From assembly GCF_900115955.1 (NCBI RefSeq), contig NZ_FOYL01000010.1, positions 1 to 64,000 of the forward strand: 64,000 nucleotides of DNA, written 5' to 3'. This DNA is from Lentzea waywayandensis. Its GTDB lineage: Bacteria; Actinomycetota; Actinomycetes; Mycobacteriales; Pseudonocardiaceae. Positions within the stretch are counted from its first letter, which is position 1. Every line of letters starts with the position of its first letter. This document shows positions 21,533 through 29,048 of the stretch, one piece after another. Made by a program: the position numbers and the translations under genes. The notes beneath the pieces are model-generated. The model ran no database searches and was not told the DNA's origin. It saw only the letters and a list, made by a program, of their open reading frames with translations.

Positions 21533-22390
21533 TCAGCGGGTCCAGACCTCCGGGTCTGGACCCGCAGGCACGATTCCGGTCGGATTGATGCCGTGGTGCG
21601 TCACGTAGTAGTGGCGCTTGATGTGATCCCAGTCGACCGTGTCGCCGAATTGCGCGAAGAGGCGTTTCGCATAAGCCCACAGGTTCGGCATCTCGGTGAG
21701 CTTGTTCCGGTTGCACTTGAAGTGGCCGTGGTAGACCGCGTCGAACCGGACGAGCGTGGTCCAGAGCCTGATGTCGGCCTCGGTGAGCTGCTCTCCGACC
21801 AGGTAGGTGTGGTCGGTCAGGTGCTCCTCGATGCGGTCCAGTCCGGTGAACAGGGCCGTGTAAGCCTGCTCGTAGGCCTCCTGTGACGTGGCGAAACCGG
21901 CCTTGTAGACGCCGTTGTTGACGTGGTGGAAGATCGGCTCGATCCAGGCGTCGATCTCCTCGCGCAGGTGCTCCGGGTAGAGCGTGCTCTCCGGGCGCCA
22001 TTTGAGGCTGAAGTCCAGGGTGATCTGCGGGTAGTCGTTGGTGACGACCTCGCCCGTGGTGGTGTCGACCAGCGCCGGGACGGTCACCCGGCCCTCGTAG
22101 CTCCCGTCGGCCTTGTCGTAGGCCTCTTTGAGGTAGTCGATGCCCAGGACCGGGTCGGTTCCCTGGAAACGCCAGCCCTTCTCGTCGCGGATCGGGTCGA
22201 CGACGGCCAGTGAGATGTCGTCTTCGAGGCCGAGGAGCTTGCGGACGATGACCGCGCGGTGCGCCCACGGACAGGCGAGGCTGACGACGAGCCGATAGCG
22301 GCCGGGTTCGGGTTCTGGCCGCGCGGTGAAGCGGTTGGGCTGCCGGACGAACGCCCCCGTGGTGGAGGTCTCCTGCGAGAACTGCGCCAT
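21533..22390 (-). CDS. xi-class glutathione S-transferase-like / glutathionyl-hydroquinone reductase family
   Basis: A 285-residue thioredoxin-fold transferase of the ECM4/YqjG group. The 'SLACPWAHRAVIVRKLLGLE' block supplies the catalytic Cys near residue 42, and the C-terminal helical part has 'EADIRLWTTLVRFDAVYHGHFKCN'. In glutathione users these enzymes reduce glutathionyl-hydroquinones. Actinomycetes make mycothiol instead, so the thiol partner is open. The ATG at 22390 is chosen because TATCGT lies seven bases upstream and an earlier in-frame start would overlap the divergent peptidase gene. Eighteen bases separate the two divergent starts. Confidence 0.85.
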   Translation of the reverse strand: MAQFSQETSTTGAFVRQPNRFTARPEPEPGRYRLVVSLACPWAHRAVIVRKLLGLEDDISLAVVDPIRDEKGWRFQGTDPVLGIDYLKEAYDKADGSYEGRVTVPALVDTTTGEVVTNDYPQITLDFSLKWRPESTLYPEHLREEIDAWIEPIFHHVNNGVYKAGFATSQEAYEQAYTALFTGLDRIEEHLTDHTYLVGEQLTEADIRLWTTLVRFDAVYHGHFKCNRNKLTEMPNLWAYAKRLFAQFGDTVDWDHIKRHYYVTHHGINPTGIVPAGPDPEVWTR

Positions 22391-22408
22391 GTGTCCGACG
22401 ATAGGCCC

Positions 22409-23350
22409 ATGTACCCGGAGATCGAGCCCCACGCGTCAGGCCACCTGGACACCGGCGACGGCAACCTCGTGTTCTGGGAGGAGTGCGGCAACCCGGACGG
22501 CAAGCCCGTCGTCTTCCTGCACGGCGGCCCCGGCGGCGGCTGCTCGCCGTCGCACCGGCGCCTCTTCGACCCCTCCGCCTACCGGATCATCCTGTTCGAC
22601 CAGCGCGGTTGCGGACGTTCGCTGCCGCACGCGTCCATGTCCGGCGATCTGTCGCTGAACACGACCTGGCACCTCGTGGCCGACATGGAACTGCTGCGGA
22701 CGTCACTCGGGATCGACCGGTGGCAGGTCTTCGGCGGCTCCTGGGGGTCGACCCTGGCGCTGGCGTACGCCGAGAAGCATCCCTCGCGCGTGTCGGAGCT
22801 GGTGCTGCGCGGGATCTTCACGCTGCGTTCGTCCGAGGTGGACTGGTACTACCGCGGCGGCGCGGCGAACCTCTTCCCCGACCTGTGGGAGAAGTTCATG
22901 GCTCCGCTCGCCGGTCTCTCGGGTGACCCGGTCGAGCTGTACGCGACGTTGCTGGCTTCCGAGGACCCCGAGGTGCACGGGCCGGCGGCGGTCGCGTGGA
23001 GCACGTGGGAGGGCGCGACGGTGACGTTGCTGCCGCGGCCGGAGCTGGTGGCGGAGTTCGCCGTGCCGGAGTACGCGCTGGCGTTCGCGCGGATCGAGAA
23101 CCACTACTTCGTGCACGGCGGCTGGTTCGAGGAGGGTCAGCTGATCCGGGACGCGGTGCGGTTGAAGGACATTCCCGGCGTGATCGTGCAGGGCCGCTAC
23201 GACGTCGCGACGCCCGCGGTGTCGGCGTGGGACCTGCACCAGGCATGGCCGGAGTCGGAACTGGTGCTGGTGCCGGATGCCGGGCACGCGTACGACGAGC
23301 CCGGCATCCTCGCCGCTTTGCTGGCAGCGACGGATCGGTTCCGCGACTAG
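22409..23350 (+). CDS. pip: proline iminopeptidase
   Basis: A 313-residue alpha/beta hydrolase of peptidase family S33 that removes N-terminal proline from peptides. Landmarks: 'MYPEIEPHASGHL' start, oxyanion motif 'LHGGPGGGCSP', 'FDQRGCGRS', nucleophile 'FGGSWGSTLALAYA' with Ser near residue 111, 'VQGRYDVATP' with the acidic residue, and terminal His in 'PDAGHAYDEP'. Its stop overlaps the stop of the convergent lectin gene. No ribosome-binding site lies in the 18 bases between it and the divergent gene, so the message may be leaderless, though the -10 here is not clean. Confidence 0.92.
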   Translation: MYPEIEPHASGHLDTGDGNLVFWEECGNPDGKPVVFLHGGPGGGCSPSHRRLFDPSAYRIILFDQRGCGRSLPHASMSGDLSLNTTWHLVADMELLRTSLGIDRWQVFGGSWGSTLALAYAEKHPSRVSELVLRGIFTLRSSEVDWYYRGGAANLFPDLWEKFMAPLAGLSGDPVELYATLLASEDPEVHGPAAVAWSTWEGATVTLLPRPELVAEFAVPEYALAFARIENHYFVHGGWFEEGQLIRDAVRLKDIPGVIVQGRYDVATPAVSAWDLHQAWPESELVLVPDAGHAYDEPGILAALLAATDRFRD

Positions 23351-23772
23351 CGGAGACCGATCCACTTCGCGCTGGACGTCGTGCAGGTCTCGACCGCCAC
23401 CTGCGCGGTGAGGCACTTGTTGGTGCCGACGTTGCGGAACTGGAACGAGGTACCTGACGCGACGCGGCGCCAGCGCTGGTTGGCGCTCGTCGTGCAGGCC
23501 TGGCCGAGCACGTCACCGGACGCGGTGGCGCCCAGGCACTTGTCGGTGGCCATGTTGTGCGGCCAGTCGACGCCACCGCTTATCGGGACGATCCAGCGCT
23601 GCTCGTCGGCCAGTTCGTTGCACGGCCTCAGAACGACGTTGCTGCCGGTGTCGGCGAGGCAGCGGGTGCTACCGGCGAGCTGGTAGACGACAACGGGTTC
23701 GGCGCTGGCCGGGATGGCGGTGAGCGTGACGGTGGCGGCGGCTGTCGCGATGATCGCGGCTAGTTTCCCCAT
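23347..23772 (-). CDS. secreted ricin-type beta-trefoil lectin-like protein
   Basis: A 141-residue exported protein. A Sec signal (MGKLAAIIATAAATVTLTA) ends at ASA about residue 25. The remaining 115 residues form one beta-trefoil with three 'Q-x-W' type repeats (EQRWIVP, NQRWRRV and SAKWIGL) and Cys pairs typical of RICIN/RicinB_lectin_2 domains. It could bind extracellular polysaccharide, but no catalytic domain is attached. An earlier ATG 18 codons upstream is out of keeping with a signal peptide. It overlaps pip by four bases at the 3' ends. Confidence 0.8.
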   Translation of the reverse strand: MGKLAAIIATAAATVTLTAIPASAEPVVVYQLAGSTRCLADTGSNVVLRPCNELADEQRWIVPISGGVDWPHNMATDKCLGATASGDVLGQACTTSANQRWRRVASGTSFQFRNVGTNKCLTAQVAVETCTTSSAKWIGLR

Positions 23773-23822
23773 GGGCGAGAATCCTGTCAGCGTCGGGGAT
23801 TCCGCGAATCCACCCACGGTTG

Positions 23823-24584
23823 TCAACCCTGGCCGTAGTCGAGTGCCCTCTGAAGACTACGTCTTGCTTCCACGAGCGAAGGCCCGTACCAGGTCAGATG
23901 CCTGCCGTTGACCAGCACGTACGGCAGTCCCGGGAAGCTCTCCGGGCCGTCCTCGTGGGTGAACACGTACGGTTCGTCGGGCAGGATCACCAGGTCGGGG
24001 CGCCTGTCGTTGAGCTCCTCGAGGCTCGGACGCGGGTAGCGCTCCTCGTCGGAGGCGTAGACGTTCTCGATTCCCAAGCGGCGCAACACATCGGTGGCGA
24101 AAGTATCCCTGCCGACGACCACCCACGGGCGGCGCCAGACCGGGATCAACGCCGTGAGCTTCGCCGGTGCCGTCTCGCGCCAGAGTTCTTCGGCCTTCGT
24201 GAGCCACTCTGGTTCAAGGTCCCAGCCGAGCCCGAAGAACCTCCTGAGCGATGCCAGCGCCATCGGGACCGTCTTCGGCGCCTCGGTCACCCAGACGTTG
24301 ATGCCGTTGGCGCGCAACCGGTCCACGTCCTCGGCGCGGTTCTCCTCGGAGTTGGCGATCACGAGGTCCGGGTTCAGGCTCAGGACCTTGTCGACGTCCG
24401 GGTACTTCGAGCCGCCGACGTGGGGAACGTCCAAATCGGACGGATGCGTGCAGTAGTCCGTGGCCCCGGCCAGAGCTCCGGGCACGCTGACGGCGACGGC
24501 CTCGGTGATCGACGGCACCAGACTGACCACGCGTCGCGGCTGGTCGAGCGGGACCGGCTCACCGAGGTCGTCGACGGGCAGCAT
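23823..24584 (-). CDS. BtuF-like helical-backbone metal receptor protein without signal peptide
   Basis: A 253-residue protein of the periplasmic-binding type III fold. It has 'RVVSLVPSITEAVA', 'GATDYCTHPSDL', 'VGGSKYPDVDKVLSLNPDLVIAN', and 'RPDLVILPDEPYVFTHED', the pattern of cobalamin or iron-chelate binding proteins such as BtuF. Unlike those it begins directly at the fold with no signal peptide or lipobox. Its ATG overlaps the TGA of the F420 reductase gene by one base (TGATG). Short cytoplasmic BtuF-like proteins are common in Actinobacteria without a defined role; no ABC permease is adjacent. Confidence 0.75.
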   Translation of the reverse strand: MLPVDDLGEPVPLDQPRRVVSLVPSITEAVAVSVPGALAGATDYCTHPSDLDVPHVGGSKYPDVDKVLSLNPDLVIANSEENRAEDVDRLRANGINVWVTEAPKTVPMALASLRRFFGLGWDLEPEWLTKAEELWRETAPAKLTALIPVWRRPWVVVGRDTFATDVLRRLGIENVYASDEERYPRPSLEELNDRRPDLVILPDEPYVFTHEDGPESFPGLPYVLVNGRHLTWYGPSLVEARRSLQRALDYGQG

Positions 24585-25249
24585 CAGACTCCCGTGATCT
24601 TCAGGCCGGCGTGGGTCTTGTACCGGCGGTTGATCGCGATGAGGTTCGCGGTGAACGCCTCGACCTGGTGCGCGTTGCGCAGCCGCCCGCCGTAGACGCC
24701 CCGGAAGCCCGGCACCAGCTCCGCCAGTTCGCGCACGGTGTCGGTGGCCTCGCGGTCGTCGCCCAGCACGAGCACGTCCATGTCCACTTCGGACACCGCG
24801 AGGTCGGCCAGCAGCACGGCGGACACGTGGTGGAACGCGGCGGTGACCTTGGACTCCGGCAGCAGGAGCTCGGCCTGCTGCGCGGCGCTGCCCTCGGTGA
24901 CCGGCAGCGCGAACGGCCCCTGCTTGTCGAAGCCGAGCGGGTTCACGCAGTCGATGACGATCTTCCCGGCCAGCTGGTCGCGCAGGGACGCCAGCAGGTC
25001 GCCGTGACCGTCCCACGGCACCGCGACCAGCACGATGTCGGAGTCGGCCGCGCAGTCGGAGTTGTCCGCGCCCCGGACGTCGCCGCCGGCGATCTCGACG
25101 ATCTCCTTGGCAGCCAGCTCGGCCCGGTCCGCGCTGCGGGAACCGATGATCACCTTGAGGCCCGCCTTGGCCCAGCGGATGGCGAGGCCCTTGCCCTGGG
25201 CTCCGGTGCCGCCCAGGACGCCGACGGTGAGGTCACGAATGTCAGTCAC
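24584..25249 (-). CDS. npdG: NADPH-dependent F420 reductase
   Basis: A 221-residue Rossmann protein that moves hydride between NADPH and coenzyme F420. The N-terminus 'TVGVLGGTGAQGKGLAIRWA' is the dinucleotide loop, followed by 'VIIGSRSADRA', 'VLVAVPWDGH' and 'CVNPLGFDKQGPFALPV' typical of NpdG/Fno. The start GTG at 25249 is inferred from the conserved N-terminus; GCAGGG lies just before it. It is co-transcribed with the BtuF-like gene downstream. Nothing in the window uses F420 obviously. Confidence 0.88.
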   Translation of the reverse strand: MTDIRDLTVGVLGGTGAQGKGLAIRWAKAGLKVIIGSRSADRAELAAKEIVEIAGGDVRGADNSDCAADSDIVLVAVPWDGHGDLLASLRDQLAGKIVIDCVNPLGFDKQGPFALPVTEGSAAQQAELLLPESKVTAAFHHVSAVLLADLAVSEVDMDVLVLGDDREATDTVRELAELVPGFRGVYGGRLRNAHQVEAFTANLIAINRRYKTHAGLKITGV

Positions 25250-25310
25250 CCCTGCATCTTCACACGATCCGCCGGAAGCGGGCTGCCCAACGTGACCTTG
25301 GGCTCGATGC

Positions 25311-26717
25311 TCACACCGCCCTGAACCGGACGCGCCGCTTGACGGGGTCGGCCTCGTCCAGCCGGACGCGAATCCGCTCACCCTCCGGCAGGCGCTTCCC
25401 GGTGCACTTCGCGAGGATCGGCGGAGCGGACACGAACACCTCGGCGTCGTTGTCACCGGACCGCAGCACCACGGCGTCGAACTCCTGCCCGACCCGTCCG
25501 GCCAGCACCCACGCCTCGGCCTGGTCCAGCGACGCGCGCTCCACCTTCGACGCCAGCGAGTCCGAGGACCCCATCAGCGACGGCAACAGTGGCAGCGCCT
25601 CGGCCAGCCAGGACGGCAGCTCCTGCCCCGCCGTGACCGCCAGGCACACCTCGGTGGCGAAGCGATCCACCAGGCGGCGCAGCGGCGCGGTGACGTGGGT
25701 GTACGGGGCCGCGACACCGGCGTGCGTCACGACCTCGGGAACGGAGCCGTTGAACGCCGAGTAGCCCGCACCGCGCAGCAGCCGCGTGGCGTCCGTGAAC
25801 AGCGCCAACGCTTCCGGCGTCGAGGCGTCCAGACCGGCCAGGAACGCGCCCGGCGACAGGTCCGCGGGCCACGCCACCTTCAGAGCCGCCGCGTCCTTCC
25901 GCAGCGAGGCCACGGCCTGGGCGTCCGGGTCGGGCAGCGTCCGCAGGATGCCGACCTTCGCCTCCAGCATGATCGACGCGGCCGCCATCCCGGTCATCAG
26001 CGAGATCTCGGCGTTCCACGAGTCCACCTGGGCCCGTGGCCTGGTCACCAGCTTCCAGCCGTCCCCGTTGGACTCGATCTCCTGCTCGGGCAGCTGCAAC
26101 TCGATCGCACCGCGCTGACGAGCCAGCGCCCGCCGCAACGGCCCGAACTCCGCCAGCGCCGCCACGGACGGGTGCGGATCGCCCGCGTCGAACGACTTCT
26201 GCACCGACTCGTAGTCGAACTGGGCCGTGGACCGCACCAACGCCCGTCGCACCTCGACAGCCGTCGGAACGCCGTCAGCTCCACAGGTGAACGTCCACAG
26301 CACCGCGGGACGTACGACACCGGGCAAGAGAGAGGCGGCACCCTCGGAGAGCACGGTGGGATGCAGCGGCACGTTGCCGTCAGGCAGGTAGATGGTCTGA
26401 CCGCGACGCCGGACCTCGGCGTCCAGCGGGCCGCCGGGCGTCACGAACAGCCCCAGGTCGGCGATCGCGTAGTGCACGACGAAGCCGTCACCGGACTTCA
26501 GCACGCACAAAGCCTGGTCCAGGTCCTTGGCACCGGGCGGGTCGATCGTCACCAGCGGCAGCGAGGTGAGGTCGGGGCGGTCTCCCGCGGAACGGGAAAC
26601 CGCCGCCTCTGCCTCGGCGAGCACAGCCGCGTCAAAGGATGACGGCAGGCTGAACTCGGTGCGGATGCCGTCGAAGGACACGTCCGCACGGCCCGTGCGG
26701 ATCACCAGGGAAGCCAC
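25311..26717 (-). CDS. RNB-domain ribonuclease (RNase II/R family)
   Basis: A 468-residue protein that is mainly the RNB exonuclease domain. 'VTIDPPGAKDLDQALCV' near residue 60 gives the four metal-binding aspartates; 'GQTIYLPDGNVPLHPTVLSEGAASL' and 'YTHVTAPLRRLVDRFATEV' are the RNB core. The cold-shock and S1 domains of full RNase R are missing, as in the short actinobacterial relatives (for example Rv2179-type neighbours are not related). GTG at 26717 is preferred: TAGTCT lies exactly six bases upstream, whereas the GTG two codons before would fall inside that promoter. It should degrade RNA 3' to 5'. Confidence 0.85.
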   Translation of the reverse strand: MASLVIRTGRADVSFDGIRTEFSLPSSFDAAVLAEAEAAVSRSAGDRPDLTSLPLVTIDPPGAKDLDQALCVLKSGDGFVVHYAIADLGLFVTPGGPLDAEVRRRGQTIYLPDGNVPLHPTVLSEGAASLLPGVVRPAVLWTFTCGADGVPTAVEVRRALVRSTAQFDYESVQKSFDAGDPHPSVAALAEFGPLRRALARQRGAIELQLPEQEIESNGDGWKLVTRPRAQVDSWNAEISLMTGMAAASIMLEAKVGILRTLPDPDAQAVASLRKDAAALKVAWPADLSPGAFLAGLDASTPEALALFTDATRLLRGAGYSAFNGSVPEVVTHAGVAAPYTHVTAPLRRLVDRFATEVCLAVTAGQELPSWLAEALPLLPSLMGSSDSLASKVERASLDQAEAWVLAGRVGQEFDAVVLRSGDNDAEVFVSAPPILAKCTGKRLPEGERIRVRLDEADPVKRRVRFRAV

Positions 26718-26741
26718 CCGCACAGACTAAGGACCAGAAGA

Positions 26742-26936
26742 TCAGTCCTCGTCGTCGCCGCGCCACTTCTTGTCGGACTCGTCGGCGGCCTTGGTCCGTT
26801 CCCTGGCGATCTCCAGGGCGCGGGCCGCGGTGGCCTCGTCCGGGTACGGACCCATGCGGTCCGGGCCCTTGCACCCCTTGCCCTGCTCCACGGTCTGGTG
26901 GGTCAGGCAGAAGTACCACCCGCTGCTGTCACTCAT
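26742..26936 (-). CDS. small conserved actinobacterial protein (SPOR-like)
   Basis: A 64-residue protein, 'MSDSSGWYFCLTHQTVEQGK' onward, with two Cys (CLTH and GCKG), a 'DRMGPYPDEATAARALEIA' stretch and an acidic tail. Short relatives are usually labelled SPOR-domain or hypothetical in Actinobacteria. ATG overlaps the preceding gene's stop by four bases (ATGA). It is the last gene of the secretion-like operon. Function unknown; the PY-x-EAxxAxxxA pattern only resembles peptidoglycan-binding SPOR repeats. Confidence 0.7.
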   Translation of the reverse strand: MSDSSGWYFCLTHQTVEQGKGCKGPDRMGPYPDEATAARALEIARERTKAADESDKKWRGDDED

Positions 26937-27406
26937 CTGCGTTCGCCTCCCAAAGGCGCCGGGAATCCCCGCGGCGGCGTCGACTGGTTGGCGTTGGCGT
27001 ACTCCGACGGGATCGGGTCCAAACACGAGACCAGCACCGTGCGGTCCTCGGCGTTCTCGATCTTACGTCCGGAACGGTCCCGGTAGACGAGAGATCCGTC
27101 GGAGTCGATCTCCATGATGGCTCCGACCTCGGCCAGCTGTTCCTCGTCGAGATCGGCGAGCTTCTCGTAGCGCGACGGCACCACGCGGTAGACCGGCCAC
27201 TTCAGGTGGCCGTACGTCCGGTGGAAGTCCGCCAGCAGGTGCACCAGGTGCTGCTGCCACGGCAACGGCATCGCCTCGGCCAGCGCACGTGGGATCACCA
27301 CGTAGTCGGCAGAGACTCCCGGAGCACCGGCCGCCACGTAGTCACGCACTGGTGTGCTCGACGCGGGTGGTCCGGAAGGCCTCGGGATGGGGTCGTGGTT
27401 GAACAT
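26933..27406 (-). CDS. conserved hypothetical protein in the secretion-like operon
   Basis: A 157-residue soluble protein without signal or membrane span. It has a proline-rich first 20 residues, then a compact alpha/beta text: 'YVVIPRALAEAMPLPWQQHLVHLLADFHRTYG', given here in part, and 'YRVVPSRYEKLADLDEEQLAEVG'. I do not recognise a family. GGGGAGG six bases upstream supports the ATG. Its end is translationally coupled to the small gene behind it and it starts 18 bases after the NlpC/P60 gene, so it is probably a member of the secretion unit. Confidence 0.7.
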   Translation of the reverse strand: MFNHDPIPRPSGPPASSTPVRDYVAAGAPGVSADYVVIPRALAEAMPLPWQQHLVHLLADFHRTYGHLKWPVYRVVPSRYEKLADLDEEQLAEVGAIMEIDSDGSLVYRDRSGRKIENAEDRTVLVSCLDPIPSEYANANQSTPPRGFPAPLGGERR

Positions 27407-27424
27407 GCAGCGCCTCCCCGCGAT

Positions 27425-28429
27425 CTACACGCCCGGCCGGACGGCCAGCGGCATCAACTCTTGATAATTCCAGTTGATCTTGCTGATCTTCACGACGTCA
27501 CCCGTCTGGGGGGCATGGATGTACTCGTCGTTGCCGAGGTACATGCCGACGTGGTGCACCGAGCGCGGGTCCGCGGTGTTGTACGCCCAGAAGATCAAGT
27601 CACCGGCTTGGGCGTCGCGCACCGGAAGGTGGGCGCCGCCCTTCTCGTACTGGTCGTTCGCGACGCGCGGGATGCTCACACCGGCCGCGCCGAAGGCCTT
27701 CACCAGGATGCCGGAGCAGTCCCACGCGTCCGGGCCGTTGCCGCCCCACAGGTACGGCTCGCCCAGCTGCTCCTTGGTGAACTGGATCGCGACGCCCGCC
27801 GCGTTCGAGGCCAGCAGGAACTCCCCCGCGCCCGAACCGCAGCCGGCCGGGTCGGAGATCGCGCCCAGCTCGCTGAGCAGGAACGCCCCCATGGACTCCC
27901 AGTTGTGGTACCGGTCGGGGAACGCCGAGCGCTCCACCGCCTGCGCCGAGTCACCGGGCCGCTTGTTCTCCCAGTCCGGCACCTTCAGCAGCACGTCGTA
28001 GAACTTGTTGATCGCGTACGTCGGGTCGATGACCTGGGCGGGTGTGCCCCAGCCCATCGACGGACGCATCTGGAAGATGCCGAGCGAGTCGCGGTCGCCG
28101 TAGTTCAACGGGCGCAGTCCCGACTCGGTCATGCCTGCCTGGATCGCGATCTGCCACGCGAGCGGCGGCAGCTTGCGCTCCTGGCCGATGGAGATGATCC
28201 GCGCGACGATGTTGCGCTGCTCCTCGTTGAGGCGCGCCGCGTCAGCCTGCCCCTTGGCCGCACCGCCGCCCGCGTCCCACGGCCCGATGGCCGCGTTGCA
28301 GCTCATCTTCAGGATGTTGCCGCCGGCCGCGGGGTTCGTGGAGTTGCTGACCACCTGCGACACGCCCGACGTCGCCACGGCGATCACGACGATCGCGGCG
28401 AGCGCCCCGATCAGCAGCATCACGCGCAT
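27425..28429 (-). CDS. NlpC/P60 peptidoglycan hydrolase with transglycosylase-like region
   Basis: A 334-residue membrane-anchored cell-wall enzyme. A hydrophobic N-terminal anchor (residues 3-24) is followed by a lysozyme-like region with 'AIQAGMTESGLRPLNYGDRDSLGIFQMRPSMGWG' (split here around the Glu at about 103), then an NlpC/P60 endopeptidase with the Cys in 'DAWDCSGILVKAF' near 240, His in 'VHHVGMYLG' near 294 and a third polar residue after it. This is the VirB1/TcpG-like layout found in Gram-positive type IV secretion loci, where it opens the wall for the channel. It follows the VirB8-like gene by three bases. Confidence 0.85.
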   Translation of the reverse strand: MRVMLLIGALAAIVVIAVATSGVSQVVSNSTNPAAGGNILKMSCNAAIGPWDAGGGAAKGQADAARLNEEQRNIVARIISIGQERKLPPLAWQIAIQAGMTESGLRPLNYGDRDSLGIFQMRPSMGWGTPAQVIDPTYAINKFYDVLLKVPDWENKRPGDSAQAVERSAFPDRYHNWESMGAFLLSELGAISDPAGCGSGAGEFLLASNAAGVAIQFTKEQLGEPYLWGGNGPDAWDCSGILVKAFGAAGVSIPRVANDQYEKGGAHLPVRDAQAGDLIFWAYNTADPRSVHHVGMYLGNDEYIHAPQTGDVVKISKINWNYQELMPLAVRPGV

Positions 28430-28432
28430 GGG

Positions 28433-29035
28433 TCAACTCGCCTTCGTGTAGCCGTTGACCCGCCACTCGTTGCTGGGCGAGAGCTTGATCAACGTGATGA
28501 CGACCTTGCCGGTGTCCGTTCCCACCTCGAAGTCCGCCGACGACACGGTCGACCGCTTGGCCGCGACCTTCTGGGTGATCTTGTCCGGCACGTTCTTCGG
28601 GTCGATCGTCGCCATCTGCGCGAGGAACTCCTCCGTCGTGTACGGACGAAGCTGCGCGAGCCACTTGGTGACGTCGTTGTCCGGCGGCGGCTTGATCCAG
28701 TTCTCCGCCCACAGCTCGGCGATCAGCTGCGCGTCCGCCGCGGGAGGAGCGGCCGACGCGGCGTTCGTGGGCGGCGGCTGCTTGGTCGGCAGCGAGACGC
28801 CGCTGCTGCCCGGAAGCTGACCGACCTGGGTGCCCGACGAGGACGTCGAGGTCCGGCCCGCGGCGGACGGGTCGGCGCCCTTGCGGTCGAGCACCCTGGG
28901 GATGACCACGCCGAGCCCGACGACCAGCACCACGAAGATGATGATCGAGGCGGCCAGGTGCCGCGGGGAACGCAGCGGCCAGCCCCACAGCCTGCGATAG
29001 ACCGCGGCACGGCCGCGGTTGGTACGGATCGGCAT
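28433..29035 (-). CDS. VirB8/TcpC-like membrane protein
   Basis: A 200-residue protein with a short basic cytoplasmic tail, one membrane span at residues about 27-48, a Ser/Pro/Ala-rich linker (55-100) and an extracytoplasmic domain of about 100 residues, 'LIAELWAENWIKPPPDNDVT' onward, with the size and pattern of an NTF2-like VirB8/TcpC domain ('WRVNGYTKAS' at the end). In conjugation systems such proteins form the channel scaffold. GGAGGGAG lies six bases before ATG. Assignment rests on layout and neighbours more than on residue identity. Confidence 0.65.
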   Translation of the reverse strand: MPIRTNRGRAAVYRRLWGWPLRSPRHLAASIIIFVVLVVGLGVVIPRVLDRKGADPSAAGRTSTSSSGTQVGQLPGSSGVSLPTKQPPPTNAASAAPPAADAQLIAELWAENWIKPPPDNDVTKWLAQLRPYTTEEFLAQMATIDPKNVPDKITQKVAAKRSTVSSADFEVGTDTGKVVITLIKLSPSNEWRVNGYTKAS

Positions 29036-29048
29036 CTACGCTCCCTCC

